Part shown: positions 11,160 through 23,479 of the stretch, piece after piece
Layout: each line of letters starts with the position of its first letter
Numbering within the stretch: position 1 is the first letter of the stretch
NCBI RefSeq assembly: GCF_002288925.2
Contig: NW_022098049.1
Coordinates: 5,882,846-5,946,845, forward strand
DNA from: Delphinapterus leucas
Taxonomy: Eukaryota > Chordata > Mammalia > Artiodactyla > Monodontidae
Direction of reading: 5' to 3'
DNA length: 64,000 nucleotides
Made by a program: the position numbers and the translations under genes
Notes under the pieces: generated by a model
What the model was told of the DNA's origin: nothing
Database searches by the model: none
Seen by the model: the letters and a program-made list of their open reading frames with translations, nothing else

Positions 11160-12120
11160 AGATACTATCGATATTGACCATGAATGCTAGAATGCTCCAC
11201 AGTTTCTAGGGCACTTTGGAAGAACCATTGGATTTATACGGGTGCATATCAACCTCACATGTGGTGAGCTCTCTTAGTCTTCCATTTAGGGAGCTGTCCA
11301 GCATCCAACCTCCTCCTCTGTTGGTACGGAATCTCTTTTTTGTAGTCTTGGAGAGAAGTGTCCTCCACCCACCACAGATGTCAGAGAGGATAGACTCAAC
11401 CCTCATCCCTAGGTCACCAGAGCTGAGCAAATGTCCAGGGCTTGGCCCATTGGATGCTTCTGGGACCTTGCTTCTCAGATTTGGAATCTTGGCTGTATGA
11501 CTGTTGCTTCTGAGATTTTGAGGCTAAATGGTCACTTAGAAATAAATACGACTAGGTCAACTTTGATGGTGGTATTCAGCTGCATTCTTCCTTTTTCCTC
11601 TAAGGTCACTGTTGAGCTTCCTCCTCTTTAATCATCCAGACTGCTATGATCTTGTTCTCTAAGCCTCTTTTTCCTGTGAGTCTCTGGTACAGCTCTAGTA
11701 AATCACTGCCTGTCCCCTCTACCCCATTTTTCCTCTATATGTTACTTGAAACCCATCACTGACAGTGATGTAACCATGCATTTCAGGCACTTCATTCAAT
11801 GACAAAGAATCCACGGTTCATCAGCCTGATCTTTGATCCCATCCCCATGATGGCCAGGTGGGTTCTTCTGCTGCCATTGTCTTTGTAGCTGGACTTCTGC
11901 TGTTTACTTTCTGGGAATCCTGAAAACAGAAAGGATGCTGGGTTGTTCTCCAGCTAAGCCACCGGCTTTCAGATCACCTCCCTTCTGTCTTCATAGGGTG
12001 ACACTTCTCACCTTGAATTGTTGCCATGTTCCAGTCTTTCTCTCCTGCCTTTAGAAGGGTGGCTCAGCCAATGAAACTCTGATGCCTTTTCTTTCCACAC
12101 CTGAACTTGTTATGGAGATG
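11160..12120. other. No recognised gene or repeat
   Basis: No family signature or convincing coding frame. A 94-codon plus frame at 11216-11500 overlaps a 74-codon minus frame, the pattern expected of chance frames. Confidence 0.4.
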
Positions 12121-12124
12121 TGGG

Positions 12125-12265
12125 TTGATAATCTTTACGTAAGCCAGTTCATCTCCTTGTTCTTCAGTCTTTTCACCTGTAAACTAGGCTAAGTAGCCAC
12201 GAGGGTCAGTTTGAGGAGGAAATAAAATGACCGTCATGCTGGGATCTATGCAAAGCAAGACTGAT
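12125..12265 (+). repeat. MIR SINE fragment
   Basis: 'agttcatctccttgttcttc', 'agtcttttcacctgtaaact' and 'gaggaggaaataaaatgacc' match a decayed MIR core and 3' part. Confidence 0.6.
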
Positions 12266-12269
12266 GTGG

Positions 12270-13500
12270 CGATATGAATATTTTTCACAATAACAATGAT
12301 AATAAAATCAATGATGAGAATATTAGGAAGGATTGGGCAGCTGTTGGTGTTTGGTTATTAACCACTGAGAAGAACTGTTCATTAAATAGCAGTGGGGGGA
12401 CTGAGGGCTGGGGTCAAGCTGCTGTTTTCTTAATCAAGTAGTGACCTCTTCTGGGGAAAGAAAGAGGCAAGCAAGGCCTTAGCACTGGGGGACTCTTAAA
12501 ACATCTGCACCAAGCAAAGCAATGACAGAGTAGATTGTCCCCAGGGGGAGAATCTCAGGGTAGATGTTTGCTCTGGGCAACCAAGTGAAAAACAATATTG
12601 AACGAACTGAAGATGAACATCATTTGCCCAGTAGCCCTGTCTGGAAGAGCTCTCATAGAGCGAGTGAAATCGTGTAGACCCATTGCATGTACTACGGTGA
12701 GGCCACTGGTAATGCAAGCTGCCCAGATCTGGGAACCCAACACCAGCCTTTTGGGAGAATGGTTCAAAAAAAGGTTCAGATGGGAAATGTTTCGTTTTGT
12801 TTTGCTTTTTGTACTCCTATCTAGAAAAGAAGAGAAGTACTACTTCTGATGTAGGAAGTGAGGTTCAGAGCATAGCGAGGTCTAGAGGAGCAATGGATTT
12901 TGCTCAAGTGTCCTTCTTTGGAGACAGGAAAGAGGCAAGCTCCTACTGCAGGCTTGTCAGTTGGATTGAGAGTAATGAAAACAGGAAAAGGTTTTTCCTC
13001 CACTGAATCTCACCATATTCATTTGTTACTTCAGGCTCTTAGAAGGAGGAAGAAGGAAAACCTCCAGGAAGTCCTCTTGGTGACTGCAGTACTAGAGGAC
13101 TTAGGCTCTACTAGATGATGGATCATTTGGTCAGACATGGTCTGTATTGGGCGGTGCTACATGGCACATTCCTGAGGACACAGGTCATGGCTTCTACTTA
13201 GACTCATGGGCGGGAAGGCTCAGAGTTGATGGAAATCGTATTGTTCTACCCCTTGTTGAATGGGGTGGAAGAACTGACTCAGAGAAGGGAGGGGACTCAC
13301 CCAAGTACAGAAATATAGGGACAGGGCTCCCATAAGAACTGGGTCTTCTGACCCTCTTTTCCTTCCCATTAGCAGTCACTCCTCTTGCACCTTTCTCCAA
13401 CACCCCACTTCATACCAAACCCACTAGTAATGTTAATGAGACCTACATACTAGGTAGATTAATAATATGGCAGCTACAGTTTGTTTAGCAGCTGCTACAT
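12270..13500. other. Mostly unassigned sequence
   Basis: A weak antisense-MIR-like patch lies near 13250-13370 ('gactcagagaagggagggga', 'aagaactgggtcttctgacc'). Otherwise I see no gene or repeat. Confidence 0.4.
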
Positions 13501-13504
13501 GGTA

Positions 13505-13730
13505 GCCTCTGTTCACTCATTTATTCAGCAAATATTTATTGACTACAATGTGCTAGACACTGGGGTGCAGTGGTAAGCCAAAAACTATAAGCTCAACCAC
13601 TGTAAAAATCCCAGCCACAAAGATAAAATTAAACTGTGCAATCTCTGAAGGCAAGGGGTCTGCTGCTGTAAGATAAGGCGGGGTTACTAGTCCAGGGACA
13701 GCTTCTCTAAGGAAGTGGCCATTCTATTCA
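13505..13730 (-). repeat. L2 3' end, minus strand
   Basis: Antisense L2: 'tcatttattcagcaaatatt', 'tattgactacaatgtgctag' and 'acactggggtgcagtggtaa', the reverse complement of the L2 3' terminus, then decays. Confidence 0.75.
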
Positions 13731-14239
13731 TCTATTTGCTCAGACCTAACATCTCCAGGTCATCCTTGCCTCCGCTCATTTTCTTACCCTTTACCGCCAG
13801 TGAACCCGATTGGCTCTGCATCTGAAATACTCCAGAATCTACTTGTCTCAGCACCTCTGCTACCATTCCCCTTCGCTCAGATATCCCCAACCTCTTGCCT
13901 GTATTGTTGGGATGTAGTCTCTCTGCTTCCACTCTTACCTCCTCATGGTCAAATATGTTCGGAGAATTCTGGGTCATACATTTGTTTAAGTCGTGTACAG
14001 CAGGACTTCTCAGGGGCTGTCATGTACTAATCAACATGGTGAAATACGGAGGGGGACATAGTATATAGCATAGTCCAGACGTATTTGACCACAAATTTTT
14101 TCTTATAGAGCATCTCACACAACTGCAGGTCAATGGAAAGCATTCCAGATAATCCAGAAAATGTCAACGTGTATATAACGCATTATGTGAAGTATTATTA
14201 TTATTCCACCTGATGGGAAATGGAGCCACTCACAACAGT

Positions 14240-14650
14240 TTGGCTGACCTGGGAATCAGGTTGGCTGAGTTTTAGCCACAGTTAGCTTTTTTTTAAATTT
14301 TGCGGTACGCGGGCCTCTCACTGTTGTGGCCTCTCCCGTTGCGGAGCACAGGCTCCGGATGTGCAGGCCCAGTGGCCATGGCTCACGGGCCCAGTCGCTC
14401 CGCGGCATGTGGGATCCTCCCAGACCGGGGCACAAACCTGTGTCCTCTGCATCGGCAGGTGGACTCTCAACCACTGCGCCACCAGGGAAGCCCCACAGTT
14501 AGCTTTTTTTGAGCTGTGTCACTTTGGGCAAGTAAGTCATGTAATTTTTCTGAATTTGGGTTCCTCATCTGTGAAATACAGATAATAATTCCTGTCCTGT
14601 CTACTTTGCCAGGCTGTTGAGAGAATCAAATGAGATAATGAATGTTAAAG
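14240..14650 (+). repeat. MIR SINE, split by a CHR-2
   Basis: Left half 'gggaatcaggttggctgagt' up to 'agccacagttagc'; right half resumes with 'gagctgtgtcactttgggca', 'ttcctcatctgtgaaataca' and 'gctgttgagagaatcaaatg'. The two halves are collinear in MIR, so the CHR-2 at 14288-14492 landed inside it. Confidence 0.85.
14288..14492 (-). mobile_element. CHR-2 type SINE, minus strand
   Basis: Reverse complement of CHR-2: 'cggtacgcgggcctctcact', 'gttgcggagcacaggctccg', B-box side 'ccggggcacaaacctgtgtc', ending 'ccaccagggaagccc'. The direct repeat ccacagttagc plus a T-run flanks it (14276-14294 and 14493-14510). Nearly full length, so a fairly young copy. Confidence 0.95.
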
Positions 14651-15064
14651 AAGGGACATCCTTACCACCACCCCCCTCACTAAACCAAACCAAACCAAAA
14701 CCCAATACCACTACTGTGCTACTGTGGACGCCTAGAAAAACACTATTTCTGGTTATCCCATCTCTGTACTCAATTGTCATCAATGAGCAACACATTAACA
14801 TTTAGTTTATTTATTTGAGCAACCTGGAGTAAAACCCAGGGAGTCGCTGGCTGTTGGCTAGAAGTCAAACAAAACAAAGAATTAATTGGAGCAAACGCTG
14901 TGGAGTGTGCCAGTCTGTGACACGCATGGAAGCAGGCAAGAAAAGCCAGTTGCCTGGACAGCATAGCGGAAAGAATGAAAAGAACAGGGATTGTGTAAAA
15001 AAGGCTCAGGAGATAAGAAAACCTGAAAACACAACACTGTAGAGAGACTGTAAAACTGCAGTGA

Positions 15065-15218
15065 GGGGACTTCCCTGACGGTCCAGTGGTTAAGACTCTG
15101 CGCTCCGAGTGCAGGGGGCCCAGGTTCGATCCCTGGTCCGGGAACTAGATCCCACATGCCGCAACTAAGACCCGGCACAGCCAAATAAATAAATAAATAT
15201 TAAAAACCAAAACCAAAC
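15065..15218 (+). mobile_element. Short CHR-family tRNA SINE
   Basis: Begins 'ggggacttccctgacggtcc', has the B-box-like 'ggttcgatccctggtccggg' and ends 'cggcacagccaaataaataa' with an A-rich tail. An imperfect TSD, aaaactgcagtga against aaaactgtggtga, is at 15052-15064 and 15219-15231 (2 mismatches). Confidence 0.85.
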
Positions 15219-15234
15219 AAAACTGTGGTGATGT

Positions 15235-16035
15235 TGATAAAGAATGAAAGATCATCTTAGCTATGGTGGTGGCATGGTGCCCTGCAGAGTCACCGAAAGG
15301 CACTGGGTGTGGTCATTCAGTGAGTGTCAGTGGGACCGTGTGGAGACTCTAAGCTGGCAAAGTTCTGTGGGTTTTTGTGAAGTGCCTATTCAGGATACTC
15401 GGTTCACACCAGGTCAGCAAGCTCTGCTGACGTTCCCTTTCAGACCCTAAACACTGCCAGGTTCTCTTTTTCTCTAGGGCTTTTGGTTGTGATTGACCAG
15501 TGACCTTGGGCTCAGGACTCTGATCCCCCAGACTGATTCACACTCTGTACACATCTTGATGTGTTTGTGGGCCAATCCTGATGATGATGACGGCAGTGTT
15601 CATTATGACAATAAAAAATATAGCATCCATGGCAGCTTAGAAAGACACTCATATCCAGTCCCCTCTGCTGTCCGCAGAAAATGAAAATGCCCATCTCAAG
15701 ATGCCTAGAAGGGAACAGAAATCACCCAGGTGTTATGTGCAGAAGGAGGGGTGTATGTCAAAGCTAGGAAGGGGCTGCCCCCTTTGCAAAAGAGCCTGGA
15801 GAGATTTGAGTGAATGCATTCATGTTAGCTCTGGGTGTTTCTGAACGTCAGCCAGGAGAGCTAATTCTCTGATACTGTCATTTCCCACGCCTCCATCTCA
15901 ATACATACGTGTATCTCCTCGAGTCTCTGCACAGATATCTGTCCCTGCGAAAAAGAAGCTCTCCTAAGAGCCCAGAGCGGAGGCTCAGTGTTTTATATTT
16001 TCATAATTTCATGCATAAAAGAATCAGTAGGGAGT
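15235..16035. other. No recognised gene or repeat
   Basis: No repeat signature; opposing short frames at 15493-15694 cancel each other as evidence for coding. Confidence 0.4.
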
Positions 16036-16800
16036 GTATTTATCAGTTTTGCTGCATAACAAAGAACCCCCCTACTCCCTAGATCTCAGTGCTTATAATC
16101 ACTAAAATTTATTTTCCTTTCATTTTACATGATGCCTACAGTCAGCAGGGCCTCTGCTTCAGGCTGTGTGTTGATTATGGGTCAGTTCCATAGGGTTTTG
16201 TTTGTTTGTTTGTTTTTGCTTTATTGATTGATTGATTATTTTTGGCTGTGATGGGTCTTCGTTGCTGCACGCGGGCTTTCCCTAGTCGTGCTGAGCGGGG
16301 GCTACTCTTCGTTGCTGTGCGCGTGCTTCTCATTGCGGTGGCTTCTCTTGATGCGGCGCACGGGCTCTAGGTGCATGGGCTTCAGTAGTTGTAGCATTTG
16401 GGCTCAGCAGTTGTGGCTCGCAGGCTCTAGAGTGCAGGCTCAGTAGTTGTGGCGCACAGGCTTAGTTGCTCTGCATCATGTGAGATCTTCCCGGACCAGG
16501 GCTCAAACCCATGTCCCCTGCATTGGCAGGTGGATTCTTAACCACTTTGCCACCAGGGAAGTCCTCCATAGGCTCTTTTGATCTGTGACTGCATTGGAAG
16601 GAACAGCCCCAAAGCACAATGGGCAGTTCTGGCAGAAGGCAAGAGTCTAAGAACACAACCTCAGGTAGGCAGTCCCCTTAGACTTTTGCAGGGTGTGGTT
16701 CACAGTCCACTGGCCAAAGAAATCCAATGGGCCAAATCTAACAGTAGAATTGAGAAATTCACTGGCCCTGCAGGGAGGAGTGGCAAGGGTTTGTATGCAC
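16036..16800 (+). repeat. Possible ancient repeat, split by a CHR-1
   Basis: 'tttgctgcataacaaagaac' with 'ctaaaatttattttcctttc', then downstream text about 'gaaggaacagccccaaagca' and 'tgggccaaatctaacagtag', resembles a widespread old mammalian repeat whose family I cannot name. The CHR-1 at 16200-16564 lies inside it. Confidence 0.4.
16200..16564 (-). mobile_element. CHR-1 type SINE, minus strand
   Basis: Reverse complement of the long CHR-1: T-rich tail, 'gctgtgatgggtcttcgttg', 'gctactcttcgttgctgtgc', 'gcttctcattgcggtggctt', ending 'ccaccagggaagtcc'. TSD tccatagg at 16187-16194 and 16565-16572. About 365 bp, close to full length. Confidence 0.92.
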
Positions 16801-17300
16801 AAACCTTTTACAGAAGACTGAATTGTAATACAAATCGTCACAGGGGTTTTCTAAGCATGCCAATTCCAGGGCCCATCTTCACCTGGCCTCCTAACACCTC
16901 AGGCTGTGTCAGCGTTCCTCAGGGAAGGCAGGAGAAGGGAACGAGCCAATAGATACATCTCTCTCCCTTCCTTCTCCTGGACAAGCTGTCCAAGTTTTCC
17001 CATCTGGCCCATTGTCTGAGCCATTGGCTGTACTTTCTTGCAAGGCTGGTGCCAGCTTGGTAAACATCACCTTGCATCTGCTTTCCCTCATTCCTTGCCT
17101 CGCTGCCCTGGACTGCACTTCCCAATAAAGCCTTTGCAAGTAAGCTTACTGCAGGCTCTGCTGTCTTGGAAATCCAGCCTGAGGGACGACCCCCACCCCC
17201 ACCCCGCCTCCTACTTACACTTGACCCCCACTTTTCTTTATCTAATACCCTTTACCCTATACTTTTCTCTCACAGCTTTTCTCATACAACTGGTAATCAT
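16800..17300. other. No recognised gene or repeat
   Basis: Unassigned; a C-rich run is seen near 17190-17207. The overlapping frames on both strands do not look coding. Confidence 0.4.
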
Positions 17301-17313
17301 ATATAATATGCAC

Positions 17314-17419
17314 TTTTTTTTTGTCTGCACCATGCAGCTTGTGGGATCTTAGTTTCCTGACCCAGGCCCAGGCAGTGAAAAGCACCAAGTCCTAACCACT
17401 GGACCGCCAGGGAATTCCC
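17314..17419 (-). mobile_element. Short CHR-family SINE, minus strand
   Basis: T-run, 'tgcagcttgtgggatcttag', 'tttcctgacccaggcccagg', then 'cctaaccactggaccgccag' and 'ggaattccc': the reverse of a CHR-family tRNA head. No convincing TSD. Confidence 0.8.
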
Positions 17420-17460
17420 AATGCAGTGATGCAGTGTTTTTTGTTTTTTGTTTTTTTACC

Positions 17461-17530
17461 ACTGTGTTCTCTGCACCTGGTGCATGCCCAGCGCATAGCA
17501 GTTGATCAACAAATATTAGTAACTGAATGT
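17461..17530 (+). repeat. L2 3' end fragment
   Basis: 'ctgcacctggtgcatgccca' then 'gcatagcagttgatcaacaa' and 'atattagtaactgaatg' is the decayed L2 terminus. Confidence 0.6.
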
Positions 17531-17724
17531 ATGTGTCTAGGCTTGAGTCCTTGCTTTGTCTGTGTTGCTTTTTTGTAGGTTGCTAAAGGTCTCTGTGCTT
17601 CGTTTTGCTTCCGTTTTGGGAAAGTGAGACTGGGTATCTGTTTCAGAGGGTCTGAGACCGAAAGGTGGTGATCAGTGCAGATGTTCAACAGCCGACCATC
17701 AGCGCTGATACTGTTAAACTAGAC

Positions 17725-17948
17725 CAGCGATGGGCAATCTTTTCCCATAAAGGGCCAGAGAGTAAATGTTTTAGGCTTAGCAGGACAAATGACCTCTGTC
17801 ACAAAGACTCAACTCTGCCATCGTGGTGTAAAAGCAGCCATAAACAATATCTAAACAGGTGGGCTTGGCTGTGGTCCAATAAAACCATATTAACAAAAAC
17901 AGGGTGATAGGCCAGATCGGCCCTCGAGTTACACTTTGCCAGCCTCTG
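17725..17948 (+). mobile_element. Non-autonomous hAT-type DNA transposon
   Basis: About 224 bp with inverted ends (cagcgatgggcaatc ... actttgccagcctctg) and the known body words 'ataaagggccagagagtaaa', 'ctcaactctgccatcgtggt', 'gcagccataaacaatatcta' and 'tggtccaataaaaccatatt'. The same family is at 25492-26200. I do not assign a family name. No clear 8-bp TSD remains. Confidence 0.8.
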
Positions 17949-17949
17949 C

Positions 17950-20040
17950 ACCACACAGTCTGAGCAGTGTGCATCTAAAAGTTCGTAGTAAGCCACATCA
18001 ACAGATTGCAAATATTCGTGAACTTTCTAGGCAAAGCTTATCTCTGCATTTCTTTCCAGTGTTAAACACGTGCAATATTTTCCTGGCAGTGACAGTGTAC
18101 TTTCAGGGAAATCTGTGTTTTCAGAGTTTGCGTTTGTTTACAATATTTCTCTAACAAGTGTGAGTGGTGAGAGTCTCCCCACATATTTCCTAACTCCTTT
18201 TTCCCTGGTAATGGTGTACCTTCTTCACCTACCTCCAGAGCTAGTCTGTGGAGAGAAAACTCGGAATTTGGGAGACTGGAACTTTACTTGTCTCTCAGGT
18301 AGAAACTTTGTTATATAGCAAATCTATTTAGAGTAAGTGGTTTCCTAGAAAAGATATGAAAGAAATGATCCACTTTAAAAAAAAATGAGTCAAGTCTTTG
18401 GAAGAGGACAGATTTTTTACATAGAAACATATATAAAATGGGATCAAGAAAACAAGACAAGTCTGCTTTAGAGAGACCATTAGTAGTTTTTTAGGCCTTA
18501 CTAAGTGTCAGGTATGTGGGAGAGGGACCAGGATACCATGATTGATGGTTCATCCAGAACTACATGGAATGTGGTTCCCCACAGGAAAACTGAGGTGCTG
18601 TTAACAGAAGAAGGGGGGAAGGGATGCTAGAGATTAAAAACTGCAGCTGGTGTGGGTAGGTAGGAGGTGGCTGTCTCACCTTTTTCCTGTGAGCATCAGC
18701 TCACCTCTGTTGTGCTGATGAAAAAAGATATTGTGAAAAGCATCTTATCCATCATCTGGTACAAAATAGAGCTGGAATAAATGGAGGCTACAGGTTTTCA
18801 TGTTTCTTTATTATAATTATGTATAAAACATGACACGTCACACATCCTAAGAAGGATTAAGCCCATGTGAGCTGATCACATGTTTGCTAGACTCTGATGC
18901 ACATCACTGAGGGCCCATGCACCGCACACCTTTCTGTTCTTCCATCCTTAGAGTTTTGACAATGACTCTCCTTATGGTTGCAACATGGCTGCCTCAGCTT
19001 CAAGAATCATGTCTTCTTCTTAAGACATTGCTTCAGATAAGAAAGGAGGGAATGTGTGTGAAGAGGGCTCCTTTCATGTATTAGGGAGGGAATCTTTCCA
19101 AGAAGGCCTCCTCCTTACGTGCCATGGACCAGAAGTATGTCATATGTCGAGCCCCAAACCCGTCTCCAGCAAGGCGAGTGCAGTTACTACGATTAGCTGT
19201 AAAGCATCGTGATTCATCCACTGGGTCTGGAACAAGGAAAGGGTCATGGCCATGGGGCAAGCAGTACTTTCTTTGGCATCTCTCTTTCCTTCTCATGGCT
19301 AGAGAACATGTCTGTTTTGTTCACAGTTCCTAATGCAGTGCCTGACCTAAAACAGGCACTCAATATATATTTGTTGGGGAATGAATAAAGTAATGGATGA
19401 ATATACTGACTAGGTTGGCCTTTTTTCTCATTTATTCTGATTTCCTCATTTCTCTGAGTCTGGCTGTCCTGGAGCTATTCTTCCTGTCTGAAGATGAGCC
19501 CTCCTAAATTTGGTAACATGGTAAGAAATGAATCTGACCTATCACAGTGCTCATTTGCAGCCTTTGGTGTGGGTTGATCATTGTGGTCAAGGAGAGGACA
19601 TTCAAGGCCTGCTTGCATGGGTATGACCAAGACCATTCTCGGCAAAATGAAAAATCACGGTACCTTGTTCTCTTTCATCTTCTCTCTGGGCAGTTTCCTA
19701 TGGCTTTTCAAGCTCATCTATTAGAATGTCAACAAAATCACAGAGATCTGCAGAAACTGTTACAGAGAGACGGTTTGAAGTCACCAAGCACCTTGGAAAC
19801 ATTACTTTATTAAGCATTTAATGAGATAATTATAAACCTCTTCCACTGAGCTCATAGCTCAAAGTGTCTAAGCACCCCCTCTAGGTATCACTTAGTTCAT
19901 CCAGTTTGAATGAAGGAGTAGAAAATATTTTCTTGTAAGTAGGTGATTCTCCTGGATTTTTCATGATTTCAGTCTTGTTTGCCCCCCATTATTGGGTCAA
20001 AATGGGCACTTTTATGCTTCATTCTAGAGTATTCTTGGGA
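17950..20040. other. Mostly unassigned sequence
   Basis: Apart from an L2 end at 19330-19400 I see no repeat and no convincing exon. Overlapping frames on opposite strands at 19081-19333 argue against coding. Confidence 0.4.
19330..19400 (+). repeat. L2 3' end fragment
   Basis: 'atgcagtgcctgacctaaaa', 'caggcactcaatatatattt' and 'gttggggaatgaataaagta' make up the L2 terminus. Confidence 0.7.
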
Positions 20041-20044
20041 AGGA

Positions 20045-20245
20045 GATAGAATGATAGAGTGATTGTCTAATCTCAGTTGAATCTCATCTCTATCACTTAC
20101 TAGCTGTGACTCACTGAGTAAGTTGCTTAATATCTCCAAGCCTCAATTTTCTCATTTGCAAAATGGGGCAATAATTGAGGGTGTTCTGGCACGGTGTTTG
20201 CAGCAAAGTACGGGTGCAATAAATGCTATTATCGGTAATTGCTTT
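20045..20245 (+). repeat. MIR SINE
   Basis: 'tcacttactagctgtgactc', 'aagcctcaattttctcattt', 'gcaaaatggggcaataattg' and 'ggtgcaataaatgctattat' in MIR order. Confidence 0.88.
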
Positions 20246-20249
20246 TTGC

Positions 20250-22185
20250 CACAACATGTTATGGTCTTCAGTCTGCCATTGAAATGAGCAGCTTTTACAA
20301 AGACAGCTGTAAATTTGTCATATTTGAAAAACAGATATTGCTCTTTGGGAAACCCCAATGTCCGTCCAATAATTGTGAGGCAAAGAATACATCTGTATTG
20401 TTGGCGTGGTTCTGGGCACTGGGATTATATTCAGAACCTGACGGGGCCTTTCAGGTTGCTGAGAGTGACTGACCAGTCAGCTAAGGGTGGTTGAAAAATA
20501 CCCATGGAATTGACGTCTATTTGTTTTGCGTAAATGAGCTTCTTTAGGTTGAGTTGGCTAATCGTGTCAGTCAACTGGCCACTTCAGGTTTCCTGAGTTG
20601 ATTCCGTCCTGCGGTTGGGTGTGAAAGATGAGGTTATGTAATGTGGCAGCATGGGAGACATAGAGGACCAGGGGCTGGACGATGTCTGTCTTCACCGTGC
20701 TGTCCACTAATGCATGGTCACTTCATCAAGTCACCTCAGCATTCTAGGACCTCTGACCTCTAAAGTGAGAATTTAGTACCCACCCATATAATTTAGCTGG
20801 TTACTGCAGAGTAAAGATGAGAGGACTTTGTTGTGGTAACTATTATTACTGTTACTCAGCGGGGTCTGAGAGGAGAGTTTCTTCAGATGCCAGAAATTCC
20901 TTGGGTGAAGGACTGTGAGAACACTTGTCTTTCTATGATCAGTTCTTTCCAACTTTCTGGATAAAATTCACACTAAATGTAAGAGGAGCTATTAAAAAAT
21001 ATCTCTGACTGGATCACCTGGAACTCTGAATGGACTAATGTGGAAGTTTGGTTTCTGAGAAGCACACACTAGGACAGGAAGAAATGCCCAAGAGATTTGT
21101 TGGAGGAAACACCTGTGAAGAAAGAGGAGGAAGTAGAGGAGGCAGGGAGAGCTTTCAGACCCCAGTGCAAGTCTCACACCTGTGAAAGGAGAGGGGGAAG
21201 GAGGAATTGGGGAGAAAGAATCTCACATCGGAGTGCACATCTAAAATCTAGTATTTGGCTAGCCAGTGGGAGTCCTTGAGCCCAAACTGCCCATGACAGC
21301 AGTTCTCTGTCGTGCAGAAATGGGCTACGGCTAGTCACCTTGCCATCCTCAGTCATTTGCAGGGAGCATCCCTTGGGGGTGGGGTGTGTGGTCTTGGCAC
21401 GAACGCAGTAGCGGGCCCAGCAACAGGGCATTTAGTCAACTATGCTTCTCATCGCAGAAGAGTTGAGCAGTACGTTTTCATGGCCACCCACCAGATTGTC
21501 AGAGGTTTTCTCTTTGCAACACAGATCTTAAGGTGTTTGAAAAACAAACCCAAACATTTGTGATAGTGTAGGTTTTGCACCCCAAATCAATGTTCCATTC
21601 TGTCCCTTGACTTTCACTTCCCCCTCTGTTTCAGCTAGACCAATCATGTTGAAAACCCCACCCAGGTTTGTAGAGTTCCTCATTTGACAAATAAAAAAAA
21701 TCTGTGTGTGAATAAGTCACATGAACTTCCTTTGTTTTACCTCCTCAATGAATTATGATTTACTCTCTTGGGTTTCCTATGTTTTCCGCTTCTTTACACA
21801 TCCGTCACTCTTTTAGATGGAAAAGGTCACTGAGGTCAGTTTGCTTCTCTGCCTTCCAGTCGGACCAAATGGACCCAGTTATCCAAAGGGTTTGGACAAG
21901 AAGCAGATCATCCAAAAAGATGTGTGATAGAAGGGAAGAATTCTAAGGAGGTAATCCACAGATGATGAGAGGGAGGCACTGGACGTGTTGTAGGGTTTGC
22001 TGAACGTACAGCATTCTTGCAATATGTCATCATCATGGGATACTGCCTGGGTGATCACTGAGGGACTGCACTAGGATTTTGACTCTAGAGTCAAAGAAAA
22101 TGGTTGTTTATTAGATGGTTGCCTTCTTTCAACAGAAAATAGGTTATTTTTCCCATTGAAAAATAAGTTTTGTTGATGGAGATTG
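20250..22185. other. No recognised gene or repeat
   Basis: About 1.9 kb of unassigned sequence with purine-rich patches (for example 21115-21215). None of the short frames shows a known domain. Confidence 0.4.
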
Positions 22186-22189
22186 TTTC

Positions 22190-22471
22190 AGAGACTAGCC
22201 AGACACTCCCTAGACCTCCTTCCTCTTCCTCTGAGCATAGCACTGGATGAAATTTCCTGCCTCCTTTATAGTTAGATGTGGTTGTGTAATCAAGTTACAG
22301 CGAATAACAAATGGGCAGAAATGGTGAATATCACTTTCAGATCTGTCGTCCTTGCCAGGAAATTCTCATGTTCTCTCCCATCCTTTGCCTGCTGGTTGGA
22401 TGCAGAGGGTCCAGTGGAAACTCCAAGGTCCTAGAAAATGTCAGAGCCATTGAATAAAGGAGCCAGGGTCT
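22190..22471 (+). mobile_element. MaLR-like LTR fragment
   Basis: 'tagttagatgtggttgtgta', 'atcaagttacagcgaataac', 'aaatgggcagaaatggtgaa' and 'aataaaggagccagggtctc' follow the order of old MaLR-type LTRs. Ended by the CHR-2 fragment at 22472. Confidence 0.5.
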
Positions 22472-22597
22472 CTAGTGGTCATGGCTCATAGGCCCAGCCA
22501 CTCCACAGCATGTGGGATCTTCCTGGACCGGGGCACGAACCCGTGTCCCCTGCATCGGCAGGCGGTCTCTCAACCACTGCGCCACCAGGGAGGCCCC
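22472..22597 (-). mobile_element. CHR-2 SINE fragment lacking its 3' half
   Basis: Starts at 'agtggtcatggctcatagg' and runs to 'ccaccagggaggcccc', so the tRNA-like head and the first body part are present but the 'gcggagcacaggctccgg ... gcgtaccg' 3' part is missing. No clear TSD. A 3' loss is unusual for retroposition and points to a later deletion. Confidence 0.88.
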
Positions 22598-22709
22598 ACA
22601 GCCGAATTTTTGAGTAAGTCAAAGCAGTTGTCTTATCCAGATAAAACAGAGAGTGTGTGGACGCTGTTGATGAAGAATCATGCCAAAGGAAGGGAGACCT
22701 GGTGGAAGG

Positions 22710-23060
22710 TCAGTGAGCTCAATTCGGCAAGCAATGTTTGAACGACATCTTGAGTGGAGCACCGTGCTCAGTCTTGAGACTAAGGGTGAGTGAGACGTGT
22801 TTGCTGCCCTCAAGGGCTCAGTGCTATAGATACAGACTTACGGTACAGCTCGACAAGGCAACAGCTATTCGTGCAATGTACAGAAGAAGCTAGGAGCCAG
22901 AAAAATTAACTTCCCCTGGGAATGGGGTGCAGGAGTGGATTCTCAGAGGTGGCACCTGACCTGGGCTTTGAAGATTAACAAGGTGGGTAAGGACCCAAGC
23001 AGCTGTGCAGGGAGCATTTCTGGCAGAGAGAGGAAAAGAGAAGAGCAGGGATGAGACGGA
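22710..23060 (-). repeat. L2, minus strand
   Basis: 'ggagcaccgtgctcagtctt', 'gtttgctgccctcaagggct', 'cagaggtggcacctgacctg', 'ggctttgaagattaacaagg' and 'ggagcatttctggcagagag' are antisense L2 3' text in order. Confidence 0.75.
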
Positions 23061-23479
23061 CACCAATTCACCGTCCCTTATGTATGACCTTGAAATCTAA
23101 TATACTGTGAAAAGCAAAATTTTGTAACCCATTTTGGGTAAAAACTGAGCTGACAAACTTATTTGTCAGTAACACTTGCCTTGAATTGCCACGAAGTTAT
23201 CTGTACCCTTTATTTATCCCACTTAGTGTGGGTATTCACATGCTTCACTGCAGAAATATTAATGTGTTTGGTTATGGGGTATACCCTAGTCCCTGCTCAG
23301 GTATTTCATAACTTCTCTATACTCACTACATTACCTCTCTAAAATCTAAAAATGTGATGAATGACACACCAGGATTCGAGTTTTTAGAACTGTGCTGATA
23401 AGTTACCTTTGTGGGGTGTTTACCATCACAAAGTGCTTATGATCACATCGGGTGGACGGCTTCTTTCTACAACATGGAG

